Of a stretch of 64,000 bases of DNA, positions 19,157-29,544 are shown in pieces. Origin of the DNA: Dyadobacter alkalitolerans DSM 23607 (lineage in GTDB: Bacteria; Bacteroidota; Bacteroidia; Cytophagales; Spirosomataceae); assembly GCF_000428845.1 (NCBI RefSeq), contig NZ_AUAS01000007.1, positions 62,001 to 126,000 on the forward strand, read 5' to 3'. The notes beneath the pieces were generated by a model. The model was not told where the DNA came from and ran no database searches. It saw only the letters and a program-made list of their open reading frames with translations. The translations under genes and the position numbers were made by a program. Each line of letters starts with the position of its first letter. Position 1 is the stretch's first letter.

Positions 19157-20080
19157 ATGCTTGAGAAACTGTTGAAGAACCGTCATGTGAAGCGGCTAAT
19201 TGTCTGGTTGCAGCAGACCGTTTTTCTGGGCGGGACAGTTTCTCTGTACGAAATCCTGGTGAACCTGGTCAGGAGCAACCGGAAATATGACATTGACCAG
19301 CGGGCTTCTGCGGTCGCTTACAGCCTTACGCTGGCAGCCTTCCCGGCCATTATCTTCCTTTTTACATTAATTCCTTACATTCCCATCGAGCACCTGGATC
19401 AGCAGATCATGGAGTTGCTGCGCGAGAACATTCCGAGCGGAATTTATGAAGACGCCGACCAGACGATCATGGACATTATCAGCAGGCCGAGGAAAGGCGT
19501 GCTTTCGTTCGGTTTTATTTTCGCCATGATCGCGTCGACTAATGGGATGATTTCGTTGATGCGGTCATTTGATATGGTTTATGATGACAACGAAACGCGG
19601 GGGTTCCTGAAACTGCGCGGCATTGCTACATTACTGACCCTGCTTCTAATTCTCGTGCTTTTTCTTTCTGTCATTTTGCTGATTGTGGGTGATGCGGTGA
19701 TGAATATTCTCAGCGACTGGAACATTCTGCGAGACACCTGGATGATCAGCTTGCTGAACATTACCCGTTATCTGATCAGTTTTGGCTCGTTAATGCTCAC
19801 GATTTCCATGATTTACAGGTTTGCACCATCGCATGGACGGCAATTCAGCTTTATCAACGCCGGCTCAGTCATTTCTTCTGTGCTGATCCTTTTTGCGACT
19901 TACGGTTTCTCCTTTTATCTGTCCCGTTTTAGCTCCTATAACAAACTTTACGGCTCCATAGGAACCATGATTGCGTTAATGATCTGGCTTTATCTGCTGG
20001 CTTTTGTGATCATTCTTGGGTTTGAAATCAATGCGGGAATTAACACAGCAACCAGGTCCAAAGCCATCTCGAAACGCTGA
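19157..20080 (+). CDS. YihY/BrkB family inner-membrane protein
   Basis: The 307-residue protein has six predicted membrane helices and the BrkB/YihY signature: DQRASAVAYSLTLAAFPAIIF near residue 46 and the LYGSIGTMIALMIWLYL block near 263. Early annotation as ribonuclease BN is not supported for this family. The actual transport or envelope role is unknown. It completes the mltG, thioesterase, BrkB transcript. Confidence 0.88.
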   Translation: MLEKLLKNRHVKRLIVWLQQTVFLGGTVSLYEILVNLVRSNRKYDIDQRASAVAYSLTLAAFPAIIFLFTLIPYIPIEHLDQQIMELLRENIPSGIYEDADQTIMDIISRPRKGVLSFGFIFAMIASTNGMISLMRSFDMVYDDNETRGFLKLRGIATLLTLLLILVLFLSVILLIVGDAVMNILSDWNILRDTWMISLLNITRYLISFGSLMLTISMIYRFAPSHGRQFSFINAGSVISSVLILFATYGFSFYLSRFSSYNKLYGSIGTMIALMIWLYLLAFVIILGFEINAGINTATRSKAISKR

Positions 20081-20100
20081 ACTACCGCAAACTAACTACT

Positions 20101-20132
20101 TTTCTGACATCGCCTCAATGTTGCTAGTTTTG
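20101..20132 (+). promoter_or_regulatory. putative Bacteroidota promoter for the glycosyltransferase
   Basis: TAGTTTTG at 20125-20132 fits the TAnnTTTG -7 box. TTTCTG at 20101-20106, 18 bases upstream, is a weak -33 element. The expected transcript would have a leader of about 55 bases before the ATG at 20196. Confidence 0.45.
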
Positions 20133-20195
20133 TCCTTCGGCTTCATTAAGAACTAAAAAAATGGCTGAACGGTCTGAATTGCCCTTCGTGTTGAG

Positions 20196-21188
20196 ATGAA
20201 AGAAAAGGAGAATCCATTGGTGACTGTTATCCTGACAGCCTATAATCAGGAAAAATACATTGGCGAAACACTTGCATCGGTCTTTGACCAAACTTACCAC
20301 AACATTGAACTAATCATCATCGACAATGCCAGTGCAGACGATACGCTGGCTGTCATCGGGACTTTCAAAAATCCATCCCGGAATTTTTCATTGATCAAAA
20401 ACAGAAAAAATTCCGGCTTGTGCGCCGCCTTTAACTACGGGCTGTCCATAGCAAAAGGTAAGTATGTGATCGACCTTTCGGGAGATGATGTGCTGATGCC
20501 CGACCGCATTGAAAAACAAGTGGCAGCTTTTGAATTGCTGCCGGAGGATTATGCGGTGATTTTTTCCAATGCCCAATACATTGATCCTGCCGGAAAAGAG
20601 CTTGGTAATCACTATGCAGTGGATGCGCTCGGCAGCGCGGTCGGGCCGATTCCTTCGGGTGACGTTTATAAAAATGTGCTGGAACGTTACTTCATTTGCA
20701 CGCCTACCATGATGATGCGTACGAGCACTATGCTGGAACTCGGCGGTTATGACGAGACGCTTACATTCGAGGATTTTGATTTTTGGGTGCGCTCGGCTGC
20801 CAAATTCCAATATTTTTATCTGGATGAAATCCTTACCCAAAAGCGCATCGTGCCCTCATCGCTTTCTTCCATGGTTTATAAAAAGGGAAGCGGCATGCTG
20901 GCCTCATATTACGCAGTCTGCAACAAAGCTTACGACCTGAATAGGGACCAGAAGGAATTTGATCTTTTGGCCGCACGCATCCGTACATTTATCAGAAAAT
21001 GCTGGTATGCACAAGAATATGAACTTGCAGTTCGTTTTCGGGTTTTGCTGAACTACATTGAGAATCCGGGATGGCAAACCGAGCTCGTTGTTTTAATGTG
21101 CAGACTTCATCTTCCTGTTAATTTTGCCTATCGTTTTTATATCAAAAACTTAAAAAAAGCGCTTGGTCAGGAAGGTTTTAGCTTTTAG
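20196..21188 (+). CDS. family 2 glycosyltransferase
   Basis: The 330-residue cytoplasmic enzyme has the GT-A fold of family GT2. It starts VTVILTAYNQEKYI, has IDNASADDT near residue 47, and has the nucleotide-sugar and metal motif LSGDDVLMPDR near residue 94. It has no membrane helices, so it works on the inner face of the membrane, probably on a surface polysaccharide or lipid-linked sugar. The TsaC-type gene follows 24 bases later. A 12-codon reading frame at 20161-20199 precedes the gene and its stop overlaps the start. Confidence 0.9.
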   Translation: MKEKENPLVTVILTAYNQEKYIGETLASVFDQTYHNIELIIIDNASADDTLAVIGTFKNPSRNFSLIKNRKNSGLCAAFNYGLSIAKGKYVIDLSGDDVLMPDRIEKQVAAFELLPEDYAVIFSNAQYIDPAGKELGNHYAVDALGSAVGPIPSGDVYKNVLERYFICTPTMMMRTSTMLELGGYDETLTFEDFDFWVRSAAKFQYFYLDEILTQKRIVPSSLSSMVYKKGSGMLASYYAVCNKAYDLNRDQKEFDLLAARIRTFIRKCWYAQEYELAVRFRVLLNYIENPGWQTELVVLMCRLHLPVNFAYRFYIKNLKKALGQEGFSF

Positions 21189-21212
21189 GATTGTTATTTT
21201 AAAAAGTTACTA

Positions 21213-21845
21213 TTGCCTATGCCTGCTGAGTTTATAAAAATTTACCCGCAAAATCCTGACGAAAGAAGAATCCGTCAGGTCGTTGATGTGCTTCGGAACG
21301 GTGGCCTGGTGATTTATCCAACGGACACAGTTTATGGGCTCGGATGCGATATTTACAATTCCAGGGCTGTCGAGAAAATCGCCCGTATCAAAGGAATTAA
21401 GCCTCAGAAAAACGATTTTTCCTTTATCTGCTACGATCTGAGCCACATTTCAGATTTTGCCCGCGTCGATAATTCCGCATTCAAGATCATGAAAAGGGTT
21501 TTGCCGGGTCCTTATACATTCATTCTGGAAGCCACCAGCGCGGTTCCCAAACTTTTAAATACCAATAAAAAAACGGTCGGAATCCGTGTCCCGGACAACA
21601 ACATTGCACGCCTGATCGTGAAAGAGCTTGGTAATCCCATTGTCACGACTTCTATCAAAGACGACGATGAGATCATCGAATATTCTACTGATCCTGAGCT
21701 GATTTATGAGAAATTCCAGCACCAGGTGGACATTGTTATTGACGGCGGATACGGTGGGAACATTGCTTCGACGATCGTAAAATCGGACAATGACGGATTC
21801 GAGATCATCCGGGAAGGACTGGGCGATACGAGTATGTTTTTGTAG
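21213..21845 (+). CDS. L-threonylcarbamoyladenylate synthase (TsaC/Sua5/YciO family)
   Basis: The 210-residue protein has the YrdC-type fold, with GGLVIYPTDTVYGLGCD near residue 30 and the KGI.PQKNDFSFIC segment following. KTVGIRVPDN near 120 and NPIVTTS near 144 line the ATP and threonine site. TsaC/Sua5 makes threonylcarbamoyl-AMP for the t6A modification of tRNA. The KRIKGI/P..N variant here leaves a YciO-type paralogue possible. It lacks the C-terminal Sua5 domain. Confidence 0.85.
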   Translation: MPMPAEFIKIYPQNPDERRIRQVVDVLRNGGLVIYPTDTVYGLGCDIYNSRAVEKIARIKGIKPQKNDFSFICYDLSHISDFARVDNSAFKIMKRVLPGPYTFILEATSAVPKLLNTNKKTVGIRVPDNNIARLIVKELGNPIVTTSIKDDDEIIEYSTDPELIYEKFQHQVDIVIDGGYGGNIASTIVKSDNDGFEIIREGLGDTSMFL

Positions 21846-21941
21846 GCCAAATTGTAATGTTTTAAGTTCGTATGGTATAATGCTATCCGGGTAAAATATT
21901 TATTATAAATTTTTTGATAATATCGTGAGGCTTTACCATAT

Positions 21942-22607
21942 TTGATAGTGTCAGAAATTGAGAGTAACAGTAAGGAAATTAGCGGAATACGGATCGAATT
22001 ACAGTATTTGCCTTGTATAGCGTATTTTACAAGTTTATTAAAGTACGACCGTATTTATATTGACATTGAGGAACGGTACGTAAAGCAGACCTATCGAAAC
22101 AGGTGCAGTGTGCTAACTGCGAATAAAGTAGACCAGCTGACAGTTCCGGTTCAGAAGTACGAGACAGCCACCCCCACGAAAGACATTAAGATCGACTACG
22201 GTCAGGATTGGATCCGCCGTCATTTAGGCTGCCTGCAATCAGCTTACGGAAAATCTCCGTTTTACGAGTTTTACGCCCCGGAGCTTTTGCAGATATACGA
22301 CAAAAAATTAGCTTATCTCGTCGATTTGAATTATGAATTATTGACAATTTGTCTTATATTGGTAGGAGTTAAAAAGGATTTACAGTACAATTTGTCAGGT
22401 CCGGAAATGGAGGATAGCGGAGTTTTTAATGCTATTTCACTCATTAACAATAAGAAAAGCGACTTTTCACCCGAATGTTATAAGCCAGCGCCTTACTACC
22501 AGACATTTGGGAATGATTTTGTAAGCAACTTGAGTATTATCGATTTACTATTTAATATGGGGCCGGAAGCAAGGAGTGTTTTGTCAAGATCCTGTAAGTT
22601 CCAGTAA
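21942..22607 (+). CDS. WbqC family protein
   Basis: The 221-residue protein matches the WbqC family: IELQYLPCIAYFTSLLKYDRI near the N-terminus, QTYRNRCSVLTANKVDQLTVPV near residue 50, DWIRRHLGCLQSAYGKSPFYEFY near 90. WbqC-like proteins occur in O-antigen and signal peptidase-adjacent clusters and have no settled activity. No ATG is available; the start is TTG at 21942 or GTG at 21948. A GAGG at 21927-21930 is a candidate ribosome-binding site. clpC follows 65 bases later. Confidence 0.82.
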   Translation: MIVSEIESNSKEISGIRIELQYLPCIAYFTSLLKYDRIYIDIEERYVKQTYRNRCSVLTANKVDQLTVPVQKYETATPTKDIKIDYGQDWIRRHLGCLQSAYGKSPFYEFYAPELLQIYDKKLAYLVDLNYELLTICLILVGVKKDLQYNLSGPEMEDSGVFNAISLINNKKSDFSPECYKPAPYYQTFGNDFVSNLSIIDLLFNMGPEARSVLSRSCKFQ

Positions 22608-22672
22608 AGCTATTTTGAACAAACGAGGATCAAGTAGCGTTTAGAATATTAAACACTTTTTATTGCTGCATA

Positions 22673-25213
22673 ATGGAAGCAAAATTTTCGAATAGAGTGA
22701 AAGAAGTAATCACGATGAGCCGGGAAGAAGCACTTCGCCTCGGTCATGATTACATTGGAGCAGAGCATTTGTTGTTAGGAATGATTCGTGAAGGAGACGG
22801 CGTGGCGATTGGCTTATTAAAGAAGCTTGGCGTTTCACTGGACGATGTCCGACAGACCATTGAGCAGGCAACAAAGGGCGCAGCGACCAATAACGTTAAG
22901 AATTTACAAAATATACCCCTGACAAGACAGTCGGAAAAAGTTTTGAAAATTACCTATCTGGAAGCCAAAATTTTTAAGAGTAATTTGATCGGGACAGAGC
23001 ATTTGCTGCTTTCGATTTTGCGTGATGAAGACAATGTTGGCACCCAGATTCTTCATAAATTTAATGTTAACTACGAAGTCATCAAAGAAATGTTAGAATA
23101 TCAATCATCAGGATCCAAGCCGCATATGGGGCCGGAGACCGAAGACGGAGATGATGAGGCAAGAGGTGGCATGTTCGGGGGAGGAAGCGGCTCTGCATCT
23201 GGTAAAGAATCAAAAGGAGCAGAGAAATCACGGACTCCAGTGTTGGATAACTTTGGACGTGACCTGACCAAAATGGCTGAGGTTGGTAAATTGGATCCGA
23301 TCGTTGGACGTGAAAAAGAGATCGAACGTGTAGCCCAGATCCTTAGCCGTCGTAAAAAGAATAACCCAATCCTTATTGGTGAGCCCGGTGTAGGTAAAAC
23401 TGCTATTGCAGAAGGTCTTGCATTGAGAATTGTTCAGAAAAAAGTTTCCCGTGTGCTTTTTGGCAAACGTGTTGTAACATTGGATCTGGCTTCTCTTGTT
23501 GCCGGAACGAAATACCGCGGTCAGTTTGAGGAAAGAATGAAGGCTGTAATGAATGAATTGGAAAAATCTCCGGATGTGATCCTTTTCATTGATGAGCTTC
23601 ATACTATCGTTGGCGCAGGTGGCGCTTCTGGTTCACTGGATGCTTCAAACATGTTCAAGCCTGCATTATCACGTGGAGAAATCCAGTGTATTGGTGCAAC
23701 GACATTAGACGAATATCGCCAATATATTGAGAAAGACGGCGCGTTAGCACGTCGTTTCCAAATGGTAATGGTGGATGCAACTTCGATTGAAGAAACCATT
23801 CAGATCCTTGAAAACATTAAGGATAAATACGAGGATCACCACCACGTAAACTACACGCCTGAATCGATCAGTACAGCTGTTAAGCTTTCTGAAAGATACA
23901 TTACAGACCGTTTCTTGCCGGACAAGGCGATCGACGTTCTGGATGAAGTAGGAGCGAGGGTTCACATTAGTAACATTACGGTTCCGGAAGATATTCTCGT
24001 TCTTGAAGAGCAGATTGAAAATATCAAGCAGGAAAAGAACCGGGTTGTTAAGAGCCAGAAATACGAGGAAGCAGCGCAATTAAGAGATCGTGAGAAGAAA
24101 TTGATCGATCAGTTGGAGCGTGCGAAACTGGCTTGGGAAGAAGAAACAAAGCAAAAGCGCTACACCGTAACCGAGCATAATGTAGCCGAGGTGGTTGCAA
24201 TGATGACGGGAATTCCGGTAACGAACGTGTCCATGGACGAAGGCAAGAAATTGCTGAACATGGCCGACGAATTGAAAGCCAAAGTAATCGGCCAGAACCC
24301 GCCCATTGAAAAGCTTGTAAAAGCAATTCAGCGCACGAGGGTAGGTTTGAAGGATCCTAAGAAACCAATTGGATCATTCATTTTCCTTGGACCAACTGGG
24401 GTAGGTAAAACCGAGCTTGCGAAAGTGCTTTCTACCTATCTGTTCGACAAAGATGATTCGTTGGTTCGGATCGATATGAGCGAATACATGGAGAAATTCA
24501 GCGTATCGCGTTTGGTAGGAGCGCCTCCGGGATATGTGGGTTATGAAGAAGGTGGTCAGTTAACTGAAAAGATCAGACGGAAACCTTATAGCGTAGTCCT
24601 TCTGGATGAGATCGAAAAAGCGCACCCGGATGTGTTCAACATTCTGCTGCAAGTGCTTGACGATGGAATCCTGACAGACGGTCTGGGCCGCAGAGTGGAT
24701 TTCAGAAATACGATCATTATCATGACTTCAAATATTGGAGCACGTGACTTGAAAGACTTCGGATCCGGCATCGGTTTCTCTACCAAAGCAAAAACAGAGA
24801 ACCAGGACGACATTATGAAAGGCACCATTCAAAGTGCACTTCGTAAAGCATTCTCTCCTGAATTCCTGAACCGTTTGGATGATGTGATCGTGTTTAACTC
24901 GCTTCAACGCGAGGATTTGCACAGAATCATCGACATTTCACTGGGCAAATTGTTCAACCGTGTGAAAGGTTTGGGTTACGAAATAGAATTGACAATTCCT
25001 GCGAAGGACTTCCTGTCGGAAAAAGGATACGATCCGCAGTACGGAGCGCGTCCTTTGAACCGGGCGATCCAGAAATATCTTGAAGATCCCGTTGCAGAGG
25101 AAATATTGAAAGGCGATTTGCGCGAAGGCGATGTGCTGGTTGCCAATCACGAAGAGAACAGTGAACAACTTGTTATCAGTGTTCGTAAGAAAGAAGAAGA
25201 GCTTGCCAACTAA
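22673..25213 (+). CDS. clpC: ATP-dependent Clp protease ATP-binding subunit ClpC
   Basis: The 846-residue Hsp100 unfoldase has two N-terminal Clp repeats (about 3-145) and a glycine- and charge-rich linker (155-180). The first AAA module has Walker A GEPGVGKT near residue 236, and a middle domain contains a UVR motif ([13 protein letters not shown] near 464). The second AAA module has Walker A GPTGVGKT near 573. An IGF loop (GSGIGFSTK near 700) is the docking site for ClpP, so it should feed a protease. clpP is not in the window. It is followed by a strong terminator. Confidence 0.96.
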   Translation: MEAKFSNRVKEVITMSREEALRLGHDYIGAEHLLLGMIREGDGVAIGLLKKLGVSLDDVRQTIEQATKGAATNNVKNLQNIPLTRQSEKVLKITYLEAKIFKSNLIGTEHLLLSILRDEDNVGTQILHKFNVNYEVIKEMLEYQSSGSKPHMGPETEDGDDEARGGMFGGGSGSASGKESKGAEKSRTPVLDNFGRDLTKMAEVGKLDPIVGREKEIERVAQILSRRKKNNPILIGEPGVGKTAIAEGLALRIVQKKVSRVLFGKRVVTLDLASLVAGTKYRGQFEERMKAVMNELEKSPDVILFIDELHTIVGAGGASGSLDASNMFKPALSRGEIQCIGATTLDEYRQYIEKDGALARRFQMVMVDATSIEETIQILENIKDKYEDHHHVNYTPESISTAVKLSERYITDRFLPDKAIDVLDEVGARVHISNITVPEDILVLEEQIENIKQEKNRVVKSQKYEEAAQLRDREKKLIDQLERAKLAWEEETKQKRYTVTEHNVAEVVAMMTGIPVTNVSMDEGKKLLNMADELKAKVIGQNPPIEKLVKAIQRTRVGLKDPKKPIGSFIFLGPTGVGKTELAKVLSTYLFDKDDSLVRIDMSEYMEKFSVSRLVGAPPGYVGYEEGGQLTEKIRRKPYSVVLLDEIEKAHPDVFNILLQVLDDGILTDGLGRRVDFRNTIIIMTSNIGARDLKDFGSGIGFSTKAKTENQDDIMKGTIQSALRKAFSPEFLNRLDDVIVFNSLQREDLHRIIDISLGKLFNRVKGLGYEIELTIPAKDFLSEKGYDPQYGARPLNRAIQKYLEDPVAEEILKGDLREGDVLVANHEENSEQLVISVRKKEEELAN

Positions 25214-25243
25214 GCGGCAGATCTCTTAGAGTCATAATGCTTG

Positions 25244-25276
25244 AAGAGGCGGGTCATTTGATCCGCCTCTTTTTTG
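25244..25276 (+). terminator. rho-independent terminator of clpC
   Basis: The stem AAGAGGCGG at 25244-25252 pairs with CCGCCTCTT at 25263-25271, followed by a run of T. It lies 30 bases beyond the clpC stop codon. Confidence 0.85.
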
Positions 25277-25367
25277 TTAACATTCATTACCAAGAATGAA
25301 ATGCAGATTTTAGCAAATAGTCGTTATGATTTAGTTTATATTTAGCCCAAGAAAATTATCATATCAA

Positions 25368-27050
25368 ATGACCGTAAAATTCCGGAATAAAGCAGTTGTA
25401 ATTGTACTGGGCTTACTGCTGGGCTTTACCAATTTACAAGCGCAAAAGCTTGCTACCGGCCCGCAAGTCCTGACTTTCTTCTCAGACGCCGACGATACCG
25501 AGCAGCCATATGGCCTCTATCTCCCCAAAAATTTCGACGAAAACAAAAAATATCCACTGGTAATTATGCTGCATGGCGCTGGTTCCAATCACCGGCTGGA
25601 TTTACGGCGTGTCTTTGGGAAAAGCAATGCAGAGGACGAAACAGATAAAGAGGCAACCCGTTATTTTCCGCCGTGGGAAGATGTCGATTTCATTGTCGCT
25701 GCGCCGTTTGCAAGAGGAACAGCAGGTTATCAGGGCATCCCGGAGGAAGACGTTTATGATGTGTTGGACGATGTAAAAAAACGCTTTAAAATTGATGAAA
25801 ATAAAACTTATCTCACCGGCTTATCCATGGGCGGAGGAGGAACGCTTTGGCTGGGGTTGACGAGGCCCGACATTTGGGCAGCAATTGCGCCCGTTTGCCC
25901 TGCGCCGCCGAATGGAACATTCGATCTGGCAGCCAATGCATTGAATTTCCCTATCCACTTTTTCCATGGCGATGCCGATCCCGTTGTTCCCGTTGCAGAC
26001 ACGCGGAAGTGGGTGCAGCATTTGCAGGACATTGGTGTAGAAGTGAGTTATAAAGAGTTTGTGGATGTCAAACACGACAGCTGGGTAAGTGCCTATGACA
26101 ATGAATTTATCTTCGAATGGTTCGGGCATGCTGAACGTAACCCTTTTCCCGATCGCGTGAAGTTTGTCAGCAAGCAATACAAATACAATAAGGCGTTCTG
26201 GGTTCAGTTTGATAAGATGAATCTGGGAAGCCTGGCAGAGATTGACGCAAATCTGAACAAGCCTAATGCTGCGACCATTACCACAAAAAACCTTTCTGCA
26301 TTTACAGTCAACCTGAAAGGCCACCCGAAATTCAATGCGACAACCAATGTAACATTCAATATTGACGGAAAAGCACTTTCGGCGAAAGTGGACAGCTCGG
26401 TTTCTTTCGTGAAAAACAATGATGTGTGGGCTGTTGCTACAAATCCAATTGCGACAGGCCTGGTTAAGAAAAAAGGAGCCGAAGGGCCGATATACGAAGC
26501 ATTCTCGACACCTCATATTTACGTGTATGGCACTGCTGACAATCCTTCTCCAGAAGAGTTAAAGAAGCGCGTAGACGCTGCCACGCAGGCCGCGAACTGG
26601 TCCTATTACAGAGGCGAGTTTGTAGGCAGGATCATGTTCTTTCCGAGGACTTTGGCTGATAAAAATGTGCGGCCAAGCGATATAGAGAATGGCAATTTGA
26701 TTCTGTTCGGAACAAAGGAAACAAATTCGCTGATTGCAAAATTTGCGGACCGGCTGCCGGTGCATTTGAATGCGGCCGACAAGGCGCATGGCCTTTTTTA
26801 CATATTCCCCGTGGATAAGCATTATGTGGCGGTAAGCTCTGGTTTGCCGTGGTGGACTAGCGCAGATAATAAGGATGCAGCGTTCATATCCCCTGTGCAC
26901 CGCAGGCTTCCGGAATTCAAGGACCTATTTTTCTTTAAAGATTCATCCACCAATGTGATAGTCGACGGCAACTTTTCGGAAGACTGGAAAGTGACGGACG
27001 AAATGAAGACAAAGCTTTCCAACTCAGGAGCAATTATGATTACCAAATAA
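25368..27050 (+). CDS. secreted alpha/beta hydrolase (esterase-like)
   Basis: The 560-residue protein has a signal peptide (1-26, ending NLQAQ) and an alpha/beta hydrolase domain at about 35-270. PLVIMLHGAGSNH near residue 63 is the oxyanion region and LTGLSMGGGGTLW near residue 147 is the nucleophile elbow with the catalytic serine. DADPVVPV near 204 and VKHDSW near 230 supply the likely acid and histidine. The remaining 290 residues are a separate C-terminal region I do not recognise. The layout resembles PHB-depolymerase or feruloyl-esterase-like hydrolases. The exported isomerase-like protein follows 33 bases later, suggesting joint use on plant-derived substrates (inference). Confidence 0.82.
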   Translation: MTVKFRNKAVVIVLGLLLGFTNLQAQKLATGPQVLTFFSDADDTEQPYGLYLPKNFDENKKYPLVIMLHGAGSNHRLDLRRVFGKSNAEDETDKEATRYFPPWEDVDFIVAAPFARGTAGYQGIPEEDVYDVLDDVKKRFKIDENKTYLTGLSMGGGGTLWLGLTRPDIWAAIAPVCPAPPNGTFDLAANALNFPIHFFHGDADPVVPVADTRKWVQHLQDIGVEVSYKEFVDVKHDSWVSAYDNEFIFEWFGHAERNPFPDRVKFVSKQYKYNKAFWVQFDKMNLGSLAEIDANLNKPNAATITTKNLSAFTVNLKGHPKFNATTNVTFNIDGKALSAKVDSSVSFVKNNDVWAVATNPIATGLVKKKGAEGPIYEAFSTPHIYVYGTADNPSPEELKKRVDAATQAANWSYYRGEFVGRIMFFPRTLADKNVRPSDIENGNLILFGTKETNSLIAKFADRLPVHLNAADKAHGLFYIFPVDKHYVAVSSGLPWWTSADNKDAAFISPVHRRLPEFKDLFFFKDSSTNVIVDGNFSEDWKVTDEMKTKLSNSGAIMITK

Positions 27051-27083
27051 ATATAACCAACCCCAATTTTCGACAGAGAACAA

Positions 27084-27968
27084 ATGAATTACAACGAGAA
27101 GATTTCACGGAAATCATTCATGAAAGCGAGTGCTTTTATGTTGGCAGCTCCTATGCTTTCAAAACTTGATTTGACAGCTAAGGCATCCTCTAAGATCGGT
27201 TTGCAGCTTTATACGCTACGGACAGACCTTGCGAAGGATTTGGAGGGGACATTGAAAAAAGTTGCGGCGATCGGATATAAGGAAGTTGAGCTTTTTGGAT
27301 ATAACGACGGGAAATTTTTTGGTAAAACACCAAAAGAATTCAAAGCGATTTTAGATGGCCTGGGACTCAACCCGGTAAGCGGACATTATGGTGCAGGCGT
27401 TCAGATGAAAGACCAAAAAGGCACATTATCCAATGACTGGCAGCGTGCGGTTGACGACGCAGCTGCTATCGGACAGAAATATGTGAACTGCGCTTATCTG
27501 ACGGACGGCGAAAGAAAGTCAATTGAAGATTATAAGAAATACGTTGACCTGTTTAACAAATCAGGTGAGGTTGCCAAGAAAGCAGGTTTGCAGTTTGGTT
27601 ACCACAACCATGATTTTGAGTTCAAGAAAATGGACGGCCAGCTTCCTTACGATTTGATTGCAAGCACAGATCCTGACTTGGTTAAGCTTGAATTGGATTT
27701 ATACTGGATCGTAAAAGCAGGACTTGACCCAGTTGATTTGTTCAAAAAATATCCTGGCCGTTTCCCATTGTGGCACGTGAAGGATATGGACAAAACCGAT
27801 CAGTCTTTCGCAGAGGTGGGAACAGGTTCTATCGACTTCAAAAAGATCTTTGACGCCCGCAAAATCGCTGGTCTGCAGCACTTCTTCGTGGAGCAGGATG
27901 TAGCGAAGCGCCCGGCTTTGGAAGCGATTGATATTAGCTTTAAGAATGTTACAAAAATGAAAGTATAG
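27084..27968 (+). CDS. exported sugar phosphate isomerase/epimerase-like TIM barrel
   Basis: The 294-residue protein is a xylose-isomerase-like TIM barrel: IGLQLYTLR near residue 38, GYHNHDFEF near 171, LELDLYWIVKAG near 196 and LWHVKDMD near 223 carry the metal-binding His, Glu and Asp. A 33-residue N-terminal signal with SRKSFMKASAFMLAAP resembles a Tat signal in which RR is RK. Such exported members are frequent in Bacteroidota and act on periplasmic sugars of unknown identity. It ends the transcript that begins with the esterase. Confidence 0.82.
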   Translation: MNYNEKISRKSFMKASAFMLAAPMLSKLDLTAKASSKIGLQLYTLRTDLAKDLEGTLKKVAAIGYKEVELFGYNDGKFFGKTPKEFKAILDGLGLNPVSGHYGAGVQMKDQKGTLSNDWQRAVDDAAAIGQKYVNCAYLTDGERKSIEDYKKYVDLFNKSGEVAKKAGLQFGYHNHDFEFKKMDGQLPYDLIASTDPDLVKLELDLYWIVKAGLDPVDLFKKYPGRFPLWHVKDMDKTDQSFAEVGTGSIDFKKIFDARKIAGLQHFFVEQDVAKRPALEAIDISFKNVTKMKV

Positions 27969-27983
27969 CAACATTCGGACATA

Positions 27984-28017
27984 AAAAAAGACCTGGCCGC
28001 ATAGCAGCCGGGTCTTC
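27984..28017. terminator. terminator between the isomerase and atpH
   Basis: AAGACCTGGC (27989-27998) pairs with GCCGGGTCTT (28008-28017), with one G-U pair. The A run at 27984-27990 gives a U tract on the minus strand, so it mainly terminates the ATP synthase transcript. On the plus strand the T run is weak. Confidence 0.7.
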
Positions 28018-28038
28018 CAAATTATGCAGATAAAAATA

Positions 28039-28575
28039 TCAGTTTACAAACTGTAATTTAAGCTCGTTCAAACGGCTTCTCAAAGATGCGTCGATCTGAC
28101 GGTCATCGATTTTCAGCACATATCCGCCGATCAGATTTGGATCGATTTTCTCAGCCAGCTGCACAGTGCGGCCGGTTTTGGCAGCAACCATGTCAGAGAA
28201 TTGCTTGCGGAGCTCTTCCGTAAGCGGGGTGGTTGTCGTAACCGTCGCTCTTTGGATTCCCTGATTCAGGTTATAGCTTTGGATAAATTCGTTTGCTATT
28301 TCGTCAAGGATCGCCTCCCTGTTTTTCTTCGTAATGATGGTAAAGATCGCGTAGGAAACCGAATTGACACGCGTTTCAAAAAGCGCTTTCAAAATATTCA
28401 GTTTCTTCTCGTGACGCACAACCGGGCTTTTCAATGCAAGCATTAAGCCCCTGTTTTTATCGGCCGTATCCTTAAATAAAAGCATATCCTGATAAACCGC
28501 TTCCAGAACATTCTGTTCTTTGGCTAGCTCGATCAGCGATTTTGCATATCTGGAAGCAACTATACTTACTGACAT
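28039..28575 (-). CDS. atpH: F1Fo ATP synthase subunit delta
   Basis: This 178-residue peripheral stalk subunit links F1 to the Fo stator. It starts VASRYAKSLIELAKEQ and ends with the conserved block IDPNLIGGYVLKIDDRQIDASLRSRLNEL, which is typical of delta/OSCP. It is the last gene of the local cluster, 23 bases after atpF, and a terminator follows. atpA and atpG, which commonly follow atpH, are absent here. Confidence 0.95.
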   Translation of the reverse strand: MSVSIVASRYAKSLIELAKEQNVLEAVYQDMLLFKDTADKNRGLMLALKSPVVRHEKKLNILKALFETRVNSVSYAIFTIITKKNREAILDEIANEFIQSYNLNQGIQRATVTTTTPLTEELRKQFSDMVAAKTGRTVQLAEKIDPNLIGGYVLKIDDRQIDASLRSRLNELKLQFVN

Positions 28576-28598
28576 TGATTTTTAATTTAAGGGACTAA

Positions 28599-29093
28599 TT
28601 AGTTTAAGCGAGCAGAGGAAGCAAGGTCTGCGATCAGTTTTTCCTGTGCTTCTTTGTCTTTCAACTCACGCTGCAAAACCTTTTCAGCAATTTCAAGGGA
28701 AAGAACAGCAACCTCTTTTCTGATCTTCGTAACGGCAGTTTGTTGTTCGTTACGGATCGCTTCACGTGCGCTGTCGATCATTTTTTGTGCTTCAACAGCT
28801 GCCTTATCTTTTGATTCAAGGATGGTGCGGTCCGCAGCATCTTTCGCATCGCGCAGGATCTGATCACGAACGGCGTTTGCTTCTGCGATCAGCTTTTCGT
28901 TGTCCGATTTCAATTTAATCATTTCGGCTCTTGTTCTCTCTGCAAGATCAAGTGCGCCCTGGATTTCGTTTTCACGGTCTTTAAGGCCTTTAATGATTGG
29001 TTTCCAGGCAAATTTGGCTAAGATGAAAACAACCAGCAAGAATACAACCAGCATCCAGAAAATAAGGCCTGGGTTTGGAGTAAGCAATGACAT
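28599..29093 (-). CDS. atpF: F1Fo ATP synthase subunit b
   Basis: The 164-residue protein has one N-terminal membrane helix (about 9-27) with the WKPI motif, followed by a long, charged, alanine-rich helix running to the C-terminus. This is the right-handed coiled coil of the peripheral stalk. A dimer is expected, and a single b-type gene is present. It lies between atpE and atpH. Confidence 0.95.
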   Translation of the reverse strand: MSLLTPNPGLIFWMLVVFLLVVFILAKFAWKPIIKGLKDRENEIQGALDLAERTRAEMIKLKSDNEKLIAEANAVRDQILRDAKDAADRTILESKDKAAVEAQKMIDSAREAIRNEQQTAVTKIRKEVAVLSLEIAEKVLQRELKDKEAQEKLIADLASSARLN

Positions 29094-29236
29094 AGTATAA
29101 TGAGTTTTGAGTGTAAGAACCGCTCTCTTTTATTTCTTAAAAAATCGTGGAAGCCTAATGCTCCCACGAAGAATTTCAATGTTACCTCAGCCGCCTAATG
29201 CAAAAGAAGTAAGGACCCGTGGTCCAATGTTTTTTA

Positions 29237-29524
<288 letters not shown>

Positions 29525-29544
29525 TTAATAAAAAAGAGATTCAA

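Noticed and set aside
20081..20195. Possible tRNA or small RNA gene in the gap before the glycosyltransferase
   Set aside because: No cloverleaf, CCA end or stable hairpin with T run is visible.
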